Shown: positions 1-5,670 of the stretch, one piece after another
How positions within the stretch are numbered: position 1 is the first letter of the stretch
How the letters are laid out: the number at the start of each line of letters is the position of its first letter
Assembly: GCA_023413275.1 (NCBI GenBank)
Contig: JAEZPX010000260.1
Location: 1 to 7,740, forward strand
DNA length: 7,740 nucleotides
Reading direction: 5' to 3'
Origin: Bacillota bacterium
Lineage (GTDB): Bacteria; Bacillota; Clostridia; Lachnospirales; Anaerotignaceae
Program-made: the position numbers and the translations under genes
The notes under the pieces: model-generated
Told to the model about the DNA's origin: nothing
Database searches by the model: none
Seen by the model: only the letters and a program-made list of their open reading frames with translations

Positions 1-166
1 ATACAACCTGCACAGAACAGCCATATAAATTTTTTTCTCTCTCCGTTGCAGTCATGTGTTCCACTTCCCTTCCCCTTCCAAATATATTTCCAAGTTTATT
101 TTCATATTTATTCTTTATACAATGGCATCCCTCAACACACTCTCTACAATAACCTTGTGCCCTCAA
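1..166 (-). CDS. Possible partial small ORF, Cys-rich, unidentified
   Basis: This minus-strand frame is open from about position 187 to the left edge, so any gene here continues outside the window. Possible starts are TTG at 166-164, GTG at 64-62 and ATG at 55-53. The GTG and ATG follow a purine-rich GGAAGGGGAAGGG stretch that could act as a ribosome binding site; the TTG has no good one. From the TTG the peptide has a Cys cluster (CRECVEGCHC, roughly residues 8-17), then a charged stretch and MTATEREKNLYG. I do not recognise a family. It lies downstream of a plausible promoter at 245-273, which supports transcription in this direction, but an open frame of this length could also occur by chance. 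The longest version is annotated; the true start may be the ATG at 55. Confidence 0.22.
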   Translation of the reverse strand, partial: MRAQGYCRECVEGCHCIKNKYENKLGNIFGRGREVEHMTATEREKNLYGCSVQVV

Positions 167-219
167 CCCAAAATACTGAAAATATCTTTATCAACATTTT
201 ATGTGCAAATAACCCTTCT

Positions 220-237
220 AATTAGCTATAACTAACT
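220..237 (-). promoter_or_regulatory. Palindromic operator-like site, second copy
   Basis: Read on the minus strand this is AGTTAG-N6-CTAATT. It matches the perfect palindrome AGTTAG-N6-CTAACT at 3884-3901 at 11 of 12 arm positions with the same 6-nt spacing. It sits just downstream of the -10 of the leftward promoter at 245-273, about where transcription would start, a typical place for repressor binding. The binding protein is unknown. Confidence 0.45.
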
Positions 238-244
238 CTATTCC

Positions 245-273
245 ATGTTACCCCCTATCTTCAACAATGTCAA
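245..273 (-). promoter_or_regulatory. Predicted sigma-A promoter reading left out of the window
   Basis: On the minus strand a consensus -35 TTGACA (273-268) is followed by a 17-nt spacer and a -10 TAACAT (250-245, 4 of 6 matches). It points to the left edge, away from the ATPase terminator at 335-378, so it should start a new transcription unit. An operator-like palindrome lies just downstream of the -10. Confidence 0.45.
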
Positions 274-334
274 GGCTCCAAGCTCTGCAATTCAATGATG
301 CAAAGCCAGCTTATATTCCTTTTATAAAACATAC

Positions 335-378
335 AAAAAAGCTGAACCATAGGGTATAATCTTCGTCATGGCTCAGCT
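335..378 (-). terminator. Rho-independent terminator of the ATPase operon
   Basis: On the minus strand, 11-nt arms AGCTGAGCCAT (378-368) and ATGGTTCAGCT (350-340) pair fully, with one G-U wobble, around a 17-nt loop. A run of six T follows (340-335, sharing its first T with the stem). On the plus strand the wobble becomes an A-C mismatch and no comparable T-run follows, so it works mainly leftward. It lies about 130 nt past the ATPase stop codon. Confidence 0.8.
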
Positions 379-400
379 CTTTACAGTAAACAGTATCGTT

Positions 401-426
401 AAAAATGAATAAAGCCTGTCTTTATT
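401..426 (-). terminator. Weak terminator-like hairpin after the ATPase gene
   Basis: The minus strand has perfect 7-nt arms AATAAAG (426-420) and CTTTATT (414-408) around a 5-nt loop, then C and A followed by a run of five T (405-401). The stem is AT-rich, so termination here would be partial; the stronger hairpin at 335-378 backs it up. The rest of 379-505 shows nothing else I can support. Confidence 0.35.
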
Positions 427-505
427 ATAGCTTTTCGTATTTAAGGATTTAGAAAACAAATTGTCAAAATCTTAAATACTTCAAAGTGAGATATAATTCA
501 ATAGT

Positions 506-2584
506 TTAAGATGGCAATAAATTTTGCATGTCCTTTACGCTAATCAGCAACGTTGAGGTATTGTGCAACAATGCAGAGGTGGTTGACTGTATGCATCCGC
601 TTAATCCCAGAAAAATTAAGGCAGTGTTGATACCCACTATGGCTCTGTAATTATATTTTATCCTCTTTTGCAAGAGATTGCTTATCTGCTTTAGCTTTAC
701 AATTTCATATAAATTATCTGCGGCAACGGTAACATCGGCAATCTCTCTGGCAATTTCTGCTCCGTCACTGATTGCAATGCCAATATCAGCGGCAGAAAGG
801 GCAGGAGAATCGTTAATCCCATCGCCAATCATAATGACTGTTTTCCCTGCTTTTTTCTGCTCCTCCACAAATCTTGCTTTATCCTCGGGCAAAACCTCAG
901 AATAATACTGGTCAATGCCCACTTTTTTTGCCACAGCGGCGGCGGTACGTTCACTATCTCCCGTCATCATAACCACGGAATGGATTCCATTGCTTCTCAA
1001 CTGCTGAACCACATCCCAAGCCTCTTCACGAATGGGGTCCTCTATACAAATAACAGCCGCCAAGGTGTTTTCTATGGCTAAAAAAAGATGGGTAAATTCC
1101 GGTGACAGAGCCTCATATTTTTCAATATGCTGTGGGGCAATTTTGCTCCCTTCATCTTCAAAGACGAAATGATGACTCCCTATGATAACCCGCTTCCCAT
1201 CAATAAAAGATGTGATGCCATGGGCAACAATGTATTCCACTTTGGAATGCATTTCTTCATGCTCAAGGTTCTTTTCCTTCGCCGCCTGCACAACCGCCTT
1301 TGCCATGGAATGGGGAAAGTGCTCTTCCAAACATGCTGCAATGCGAAGCATTTCATCTGCTGTGCCATCACCGAAGGGTATAACTTCCTTTACAGTGGGT
1401 TTCGCTTTTGTCAACGTTCCTGTTTTATCAAACACAATGGTGGTCGCATCTGCCATGGCCTCAAGATATTTGCCACCCTTCACTGTGATATTGTGATGGC
1501 TGGCTTCTCGAATTGCAGAGAGCACAGATATAGGCATGGCAAGCTTTAATGCACAAGAAAAGTCTACCATCAAAATAGTCATTGCCTTTGCTACATTTCT
1601 TGTGACCAGCCAAGCAGCTGCCGCACCAAGCAAGGTATATGGCACCAACCTATCTGCCAAGTGCTCTGCTTTGCTTTCTGCCTTAGATTTCAGCTTTTCA
1701 GAATCTTCAATCATCCTTACTATTTTTTCATAGCGTGTTGCCCCTGAAACAGCTTTTACTTGAAGGGTAATTTCCCCTTCTTCCACCACAGTACCGGCAT
1801 AAACATAGCCATCCGCCTCCTTTTTTACCGGTAAAGCTTCCCCTGTTAAGGAAGCTTGATTGACCAAAGCTTCCCCCGAAAGAACCGTACCGTCAAAAGG
1901 AATGATGTTCCCCATGCGAACCAATACCCAATCGTTCAATTGAATATGTGCAGTATCCACCAAAACTTCCTGTCCATCCTTCACAAGCCAAGCCTTGTTT
2001 GTATTCAGAGACATACTTCTAGCCAAATCGCTCACCGATTTTTTATGGGTCCATTCCTCCATAATTTCACCGATACCAAGTAAAAACATAATGGAGCCGG
2101 CAGTATTAAATTCTCCTCTTGCCAAAGAAACGCCAATTGCAACGGCATCTAATACAGAAACCTCAAGCTTTCTTTTTCGTATTGCATGGAATCCTTTTTT
2201 CATATATCCCAAGGAGCGATATCCGGTAAAAGCAATCATGAATGGTTGGGGTAAAAAAAGCTTCCTAACATAACGTAATACAACCTTTTGCACCAATTTT
2301 TCAAAATTTTCAGCGTTTAGCTGTCGTCCGGTATTCCCAATGAATGGCTTGTGCTTTTCTGCCTTTTCATATGTAAACTGCTGTAATGCTTTTAAAACAT
2401 TTCCTCTATCGCCAACATAGTATAAAGTCATATCTGCCGTTCGCTCGTATACCTTGGCATTCACTACATCTTTCAGTGAACTAAAGTAATACTGTAAAAG
2501 GTCCGCCTGCTCATAAGTCATATGTTTTTGCAATAAATGAACCCGAATACGTCCTTTTATCTCGTGCTGTATTTTAAATTCCAC
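506..2584 (-). CDS. fezB: P1B-6-type heavy-metal P-type ATPase, FezB-like
   Basis: This 692-residue ATP-driven metal pump starts with GTG behind GGAGGTG. Residues 1-75 form an HMA2-like domain (GRIRVH near residue 11) with no CxxC, and a basic stretch (about 104-138) precedes the first membrane helices. The P-type core is complete: TGE at 247-249, phosphorylated Asp386 in DKTGT, FPHS at 423-426 where most P1B pumps have an HP motif, TGD at 541-543 and GDGINDSP at 587-594. The membrane metal-site motif is S343-C344-A345 with K347 and P351, in place of CPC or SPC. SCA is the signature of the P1B-6 subgroup as I recall it, which includes FezB, the ferrosome iron pump. It follows the small membrane protein gene by 64 bp in one operon. 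P-type ATPase identity is certain; iron as substrate and ferrosome role are inferred from motif and context. Confidence 0.85.
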   Translation of the reverse strand: MEFKIQHEIKGRIRVHLLQKHMTYEQADLLQYYFSSLKDVVNAKVYERTADMTLYYVGDRGNVLKALQQFTYEKAEKHKPFIGNTGRQLNAENFEKLVQKVVLRYVRKLFLPQPFMIAFTGYRSLGYMKKGFHAIRKRKLEVSVLDAVAIGVSLARGEFNTAGSIMFLLGIGEIMEEWTHKKSVSDLARSMSLNTNKAWLVKDGQEVLVDTAHIQLNDWVLVRMGNIIPFDGTVLSGEALVNQASLTGEALPVKKEADGYVYAGTVVEEGEITLQVKAVSGATRYEKIVRMIEDSEKLKSKAESKAEHLADRLVPYTLLGAAAAWLVTRNVAKAMTILMVDFSCALKLAMPISVLSAIREASHHNITVKGGKYLEAMADATTIVFDKTGTLTKAKPTVKEVIPFGDGTADEMLRIAACLEEHFPHSMAKAVVQAAKEKNLEHEEMHSKVEYIVAHGITSFIDGKRVIIGSHHFVFEDEGSKIAPQHIEKYEALSPEFTHLFLAIENTLAAVICIEDPIREEAWDVVQQLRSNGIHSVVMMTGDSERTAAAVAKKVGIDQYYSEVLPEDKARFVEEQKKAGKTVIMIGDGINDSPALSAADIGIAISDGAEIAREIADVTVAADNLYEIVKLKQISNLLQKRIKYNYRAIVGINTALIFLGLSGCIQSTTSALLHNTSTLLISVKDMQNLLPS

Positions 2585-2648
2585 AGCCCCACCTCCAAAA
2601 AGGAGCTGTTTTCCAATATACAGCCCCGTACAGAATTTATTCTTTTAA

Positions 2649-2948
2649 TTATTTTTCTTCCTGTGCTTCCCAGTCTTCGCAAGAAGTATCTTCAAATGAC
2701 AGATCCTCTTCCATTCGTTCTTCATTAATTTGATTTGCCTCCGCAAGGATATCCTCCGCATTTTCTTGAATAGTAACCGCTGTTTTCATGACACCCTCTT
2801 TAACCCGCAATGCCGCCGCAAGACTATTTACGTATACTTTTTTTGCATCCTTGCTGGCAAGGAGTTTAATCCCAGCGGTGCCAAAGAGAACTCCCCCAGC
2901 AAAATAAGCCGCCTTTTTTATTTTAGATTCATTCATAAAATCAAACAT
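2649..2948 (-). CDS. fezA: Small glycine-zipper membrane protein, FezA-like (DUF6110-like)
   Basis: A 99-residue protein with an ATG start and AGGAGGG six nucleotides upstream. One hydrophobic segment (about 13-30) contains GGVLFGTAG, a GxxxGxxG glycine zipper suited to helix packing or oligomerisation in a membrane. An amphipathic, possibly helical middle (35-75) follows, then a strongly acidic tail in which 12 of the last 24 residues are Asp or Glu, with a lone Cys90. It resembles the short clostridial DUF6110 proteins encoded beside metal ATPases. In C. difficile a membrane protein, FezA, is required with the P1B-6 ATPase FezB for ferrosome formation; position directly before the ATPase gene fits that role. 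Metal binding by the acidic tail is my inference. The family assignment is from memory of sequence style, not a search. Confidence 0.7.
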   Translation of the reverse strand: MFDFMNESKIKKAAYFAGGVLFGTAGIKLLASKDAKKVYVNSLAAALRVKEGVMKTAVTIQENAEDILAEANQINEERMEEDLSFEDTSCEDWEAQEEK

Positions 2949-3103
2949 ATAAAACCCTCCTATTATTCATGCTTATATCCTGTATACATTACCATCAATA
3001 AACTGCAAACTAAAACCCAAGCCCAAAATCTATGATACCTCAATCAGATCACTTCCTTTTCAGCTTTTATTTCTGAGAACAGCTTTTGTATCAGTTAGCA
3101 TAT

Positions 3104-3133
3104 TTTGTAATTTTTTATCATAGTAACAATCAA
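3104..3133 (-). promoter_or_regulatory. Candidate promoter of the fezAB-like operon
   Basis: On the minus strand TTGATT (3133-3128) and TACAAA (3109-3104) are separated by 18 nt, each matching consensus at 4 of 6 positions. A competing reading uses TTGACT (3149-3144) with TATGAT (3122-3117), but that spacer is 21 nt. In both cases a Fur-box-like site overlaps the -10 region or spacer. A leader of about 150 nt to the small membrane protein gene would result. Confidence 0.3.
3106..3120. promoter_or_regulatory. Fur-box-like site 2 (promoter-proximal)
   Basis: TGTAATTTTTTATCA matches the 7-1-7 Fur consensus TGATAATnATTATCA at 10 of 14 positions. It is identical at 13 of 15 positions to the site exactly 60 bp upstream (3166-3180). 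It overlaps the candidate operon promoter, so binding would block transcription. Weak alone, it gains weight from the paired copy. Confidence 0.4.
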
Positions 3134-3165
3134 AAACGCGGTTAGTCAAACCCAACAACCCTTAT

Positions 3166-3180
3166 TGATATTTTTTATCA
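3166..3180. promoter_or_regulatory. Fur-box-like site 1 upstream of fezA-like gene
   Basis: TGATATTTTTTATCA matches the 7-1-7 Fur box TGATAATnATTATCA at 12 of 14 positions, including both outer TGATA/TATCA arms. It lies between the Fur-like regulator gene and the small membrane protein gene. Either a general Fur repressor or the neighbouring Fur-like protein could bind; ferrosome genes in C. difficile are repressed by iron and Fur. Confidence 0.55.
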
Positions 3181-3182
3181 TT

Positions 3183-3196
3183 AATTGACGTAAATT
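3183..3196. repeat. 14-bp near-perfect palindrome next to the Fur box
   Basis: AATTGACGTAAATT is symmetric at six of seven base pairs around a central ACGT, and starts 2 bp from the Fur-box-like site. It could be an operator half of a composite control region; no known regulator is assigned. Confidence 0.3.
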
Positions 3197-3237
3197 GGCA
3201 TTATTAATTCTTTAATGCATAAAAAAAGTGAGAAATA

Positions 3238-3708
3238 TTATTCTATTTCCCACTCGATTCTTTCTCCATTCATTTCAACGGATACCACCTGATGCCCAGA
3301 AAAAAAGCCGCAGGTGGACATGCCTGCATTTAATGCAATTTCAAAATCTCTAAGGGGCATTGGGTGAAGGCTTCCATCCTCTAGCTTCACATTACAATAC
3401 TTTTCTTCTTTACGTTCAATTTTATATTCCAGCTTATAAAGATTATCTCTGGTGATTGCTCCAATCTCTTCTAATAAGCGAACCATTCTATATGTAGTGG
3501 CTACACCAATTTTCCGATCTACCTTCGAAGCCTTGTAATAAATTTCTTTGCAAGAGGCACAATTGTTTTCAAGGATAATGTTAATGAGGGTCAACCGTTG
3601 CTTTGTAAGCCTGTGCCCATTTCTTTTCAGATTTTTAATTATGATTTCCTTTTGCATTTTTGTTTTAAAGTTTTCAGCTGCATTCAATGTTCTTCGCTTT
3701 CCTTCCAT
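3238..3708 (-). CDS. Fur-family-like transcriptional regulator with atypical C-terminus
   Basis: The first 95 residues look like the Fur winged-helix domain: HRLTKQRLTLI (32-42) matches the usual GxRxTxQR helix, and IGVATTYRMVRLLEEIGAI (67-85) matches the recognition helix and wing. The C-terminal third lacks the His-rich metal site and CxxC pair of classical Fur, Zur and PerR. It has scattered C50, C53, C105, H115, C133 and H139 instead, so it may sense metal differently or not at all. The frame extends up to a TTG at 3807 (189 residues). I chose ATG 3708, which has a weak GGATG nine nucleotides upstream and gives 156 residues, near the family length. ATGs at 3720 and 3657 are alternatives and none has a strong ribosome site. 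It precedes the fezAB-like pair by 289 bp and probably controls it. C. difficile has a third gene, fezX, in its operon; I cannot confirm equivalence. Confidence 0.7.
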   Translation of the reverse strand: MEGKRRTLNAAENFKTKMQKEIIIKNLKRNGHRLTKQRLTLINIILENNCASCKEIYYKASKVDRKIGVATTYRMVRLLEEIGAITRDNLYKLEYKIERKEEKYCNVKLEDGSLHPMPLRDFEIALNAGMSTCGFFSGHQVVSVEMNGERIEWEIE

Positions 3709-3883
3709 ATTCAAATACATCCAGTAACCAACAGAAATTTCCGAATTTATCGCCTCTTTTTTGTTAGCAATCACTAACTGAAATATATTGATTGTCCACA
3801 CAATCAATGCGCTTAATCTTTTTAGTCATTCTCTAAAAATATGAACTTTAGTACTTACCGACTATTTATTTTTTGATTTATAT

Positions 3884-3901
3884 AGTTAGTTTATACTAAC
3901 T
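3884..3901. promoter_or_regulatory. Perfect palindromic operator at the regulator promoter
   Basis: AGTTAG-N6-CTAACT is a perfect inverted repeat, and the arms extend to 8 nt (TAGTTAGT, TTAT, ACTAACTA at 3883-3902). It overlaps the -10 and spacer of the promoter at 3888-3916, the classic arrangement for repression or autoregulation. The TTAG/CTAA core loosely resembles DtxR/IdeR iron boxes, but it could equally be the site of the Fur-like protein. Single half-sites recur at 3093-3098 (AGTTAG), 3141-3146 (GTTAGT) and 3773-3778. Confidence 0.6.
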
Positions 3902-3916
3902 AATAGGAATTGTCAA
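3888..3916 (-). promoter_or_regulatory. Promoter of the Fur-like regulator gene
   Basis: Minus-strand TTGACA (3916-3911, perfect -35) is followed by a 17-nt spacer and TAAACT (3893-3888, 4 of 6). Transcription would start near 3881, leaving a leader of 75 to 170 nt depending on which start codon is used. The operator palindrome covers the -10. Confidence 0.55.
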
Positions 3917-4011
3917 TAACAAAGTGTCGTAAAATACGATTTTTGCATGAAACAAAACGGTTTTTAGGAAGTCGGATTGGCTTTGAGACCAGCTTTTTAT
4001 AGATTAGAAAA

Positions 4012-4027
4012 TCATTTTTATAAATGA
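4012..4027 (-). terminator. Weak terminator-like hairpin after the lipoprotein gene
   Basis: TCATTT and AAATGA form a perfect 6-nt inverted repeat with a 4-nt loop; on the minus strand TTTTC follows. All pairs but one per arm are A-T, so it is weak. It lies 19 nt past the stop codon of the lipoprotein gene. No stronger terminator is visible in 3917-4045. Confidence 0.25.
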
Positions 4028-4045
4028 ATAATTATAACTCTTTTT

Positions 4046-4867
4046 CTATTTTCTGGGGTTTGGAATTGCCCAGCTTTGCAATATATTTTTGAGATCAACA
4101 TACGCAATTTCAATATCAAGGCTAGCATCCAAACTTGTCAAAGTGCCTTCTGGAAAAGTAATCATCAATCCACGTGAAGAAGGATGAATAAATTCATCCT
4201 TAAGTCCCTTCTCCATTTCTGTTAACAGAATTTTATCATCTACTTTCATAGCATCCATCAATCGCTTTTTACTCTCACTTTGGGGATACTGAAACAAATC
4301 CCAAATATCTAGTCGCGCTCCCGTCCTTTTATCAAATATGTCACTTAATTCAATATCTTGTGCTTCCCTATTTTCACGCACTCTTATTACCGTTGTATCG
4401 AAGCACACAATATTGCTGTTTTCAAAAGAAAAAGAGCTTTCCTGACTTACATAAAAGCTATTAAATTCTATTCCTTCTTGTTTGCAACTTAAATAATATG
4501 TATAGGCTTTTTCCAATTCACTTTGAACGTCATAAAGCAATCCTTGTTTTTCAAAATAAACTAACACTGCTTCCTGCACATTTTCACTTAGATCTAGGGA
4601 GCTGTAAGTTTTAACACCATCCGCTCCTAATTCAATGGGTGGAATATAATCGGCTACCTTTAGTAAGATTGTGCCATCTGAAAGCATATAAACGTCTCGA
4701 CCAATGGATTCCATACGCCATAAATCTACAGCTGTTCCATCTTCAAAGAAATAAGCATTTCCCTGCGCTAATGTCAAGCCTTCCACATATTCCTTTGGCT
4801 GACTGCCGCAACCACAAAGAACTATACAACTAATCCATAGGATTGTTATTGCTTTGTAAACCCCCAT
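4046..4867 (-). CDS. Predicted lipoprotein, DUF3298/RsiV-like C-terminal half
   Basis: A 273-residue exported protein, not assigned a function. The start ATG has a G-rich site (GGGGG) about seven nucleotides upstream. Residues 1-20 are a lipoprotein signal: a short N-region with Lys5, a hydrophobic core, and lipobox L17-C18-G19-C20, so Cys20 should be lipidated and the protein held on the outer face of the membrane. In the C-terminal half, SDIFDKRTGARLDIWDLF (about 174-191) and LDIEIAYVDLKNIL (about 251-264) resemble the 'D-x-K/R-TG-x-x-L-x-x-x-DLF' and terminal 'IPY-x-DL' patterns of DUF3298, known from the extracytoplasmic part of RsiV and PdaC. The N-terminal part (30-90) matches nothing I know. 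It is monocistronic, with its own promoter, and has no evident link to the metal or repair genes beside it. Confidence 0.7.
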   Translation of the reverse strand: MGVYKAITILWISCIVLCGCGSQPKEYVEGLTLAQGNAYFFEDGTAVDLWRMESIGRDVYMLSDGTILLKVADYIPPIELGADGVKTYSSLDLSENVQEAVLVYFEKQGLLYDVQSELEKAYTYYLSCKQEGIEFNSFYVSQESSFSFENSNIVCFDTTVIRVRENREAQDIELSDIFDKRTGARLDIWDLFQYPQSESKKRLMDAMKVDDKILLTEMEKGLKDEFIHPSSRGLMITFPEGTLTSLDASLDIEIAYVDLKNILQSWAIPNPRK

Positions 4868-4901
4868 ACTATAACCCCCATCCTAAAATGACTTTAAAAG
4901 T

Positions 4902-4930
4902 ATAATAAATCAATTCTACCATAATTTCAA
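4902..4930 (-). promoter_or_regulatory. Promoter of the lipoprotein gene
   Basis: Minus-strand TTGAAA (4930-4925, 5 of 6) is separated by 17 nt from TATTAT (4907-4902, 5 of 6). The start codon is 35 nt past the -10, a normal leader length. One of the best promoter matches in the window. Confidence 0.6.
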
Positions 4931-4969
4931 AAAAATGTAATAAAAAGTACATTGGGGAGGTTATTTTCG

Positions 4970-5002
4970 TATTTCTATTTCATTACTTTTAGGATAGAAA
5001 TA
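4970..5002. repeat. Perfect 9-bp inverted repeat in the gap
   Basis: TATTTCTAT (4970-4978) and ATAGAAATA (4994-5002) are exact reverse complements around a 15-nt loop. No T-run follows on either strand, so it is not a typical terminator. It lies about 40 bp upstream of the lipoprotein promoter and could be an operator or mRNA hairpin at the end of the repair operon transcript. Confidence 0.35.
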
Positions 5003-5119
5003 TAATTATCAATCAACATTATCATTTATAAATATAGTTCTTCAACAAGTAACGAGCATTGGAGAAAAATACTAAATACACTTTCTCACTAAATATAACT
5101 TATGGAAATACTATTATCT

Positions 5120-5659
5120 TCAAAGAGCCGATCCCTTTTTAGGTACAAACAGACGGGAAACATCCACACCCTCTAATTCCAGCAATTTAATTTTGGTTTG
5201 GATCCCCCCTGCATATCCTGTTAAATTACCATTGGAGCCCACAACTCTATGGCAAGGAATCATGATAGAAATAGGGTTATGTCCAACGGCTCCACCGATT
5301 GCTTGACTTGCCATATTGCTTTTCTTCATCTTGAAAGCCACTTTCTTGGCAATTTCACCGTAGGTAATCACCTCCCCATATGGTATTTCACATAAAATAG
5401 CCCAAACCATTTGCCGAAATTCTCCTCCTATGGGTGCCAAGGGTAACTCAGAAATAACAGGTTTCTCCCCTGAAAAATATGCTTCGAGCCATTTCTTAGC
5501 CACATCAAATATAGGCACATCCTCCTTTTGGATCATTTGCTGAGCTATGGTACCGCCAAAATATTTTTGTTCCTCATTCCATAATCCAACAAGATTATGT
5601 TCGTCACACGCCATGGTTATTGTACCTACTGGCGACTTATATGTTGTTGCGTAATACAT
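5120..5659 (-). CDS. ogt: Methylated-DNA--[protein]-cysteine S-methyltransferase (Ogt)
   Basis: This suicide repair enzyme moves the alkyl group from O6-alkylguanine in DNA to its own cysteine. It has 179 residues, usual for Ogt. The N-terminal domain covers about 1-75; the C-terminal domain has the winged helix EIPYGEVITYGEIA (91-104), GGAVGHNP (122-129) and the active site P135-C136-H137-R138-V139, Cys136 being the acceptor. The helix position held by the Arg finger in Ada and human MGMT is Gln119 (ASQAIGG); I recall the same Gln in other Firmicutes Ogt. I chose the ATG at 5659 because AAGGAGG lies seven nucleotides upstream; the frame extends to a TTG at 5686, but that would put 27 nt inside the preceding gene with no ribosome site. 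The Shine-Dalgarno overlaps the stop codon of the Ada-AlkA gene, so the two are probably translationally coupled. No clear terminator follows. Confidence 0.93.
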   Translation of the reverse strand: MYYATTYKSPVGTITMACDEHNLVGLWNEEQKYFGGTIAQQMIQKEDVPIFDVAKKWLEAYFSGEKPVISELPLAPIGGEFRQMVWAILCEIPYGEVITYGEIAKKVAFKMKKSNMASQAIGGAVGHNPISIMIPCHRVVGSNGNLTGYAGGIQTKIKLLELEGVDVSRLFVPKKGSAL

Positions 5660-5670
5660 ACGATACCTCC

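Noticed and set aside
1127..1549. Plus-strand open frame of 140 codons opposite the ATPase gene
   Set aside because: Antisense shadow of a fully motif-supported ATPase; no ribosome site and low-complexity Cys/His-rich composition.
3198..3218. GCATTA/TAATGC hairpin beyond the regulator stop as its terminator
   Set aside because: On the minus strand the T-run precedes the hairpin instead of following it, so it cannot terminate the regulator transcript.
3764..3829. Short ORF (ATG at 3829, 21 codons) overlapping the regulator leader in another frame
   Set aside because: No ribosome site; could be a leader peptide or a frameshifted N-terminus of the regulator, but nothing supports either.
3927..3939. 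TCGTA-AAA-TACGA palindrome followed by T-run on the plus strand
   Set aside because: Only a 5-bp stem with a 3-nt loop, and no plus-strand gene ends nearby.
5005..5024. Two TGATAAT direct repeats (minus strand) resembling Fur hexamers
   Set aside because: Only about 12 of 19 positions match a Fur box, and the site is roughly 75 bp upstream of the lipoprotein promoter; not enough to call.
5062..5087. GAGAAA/TTTCTC hairpin as a terminator of the ogt gene
   Set aside because: Six-bp stem, long AT loop and no following T-run on the minus strand.
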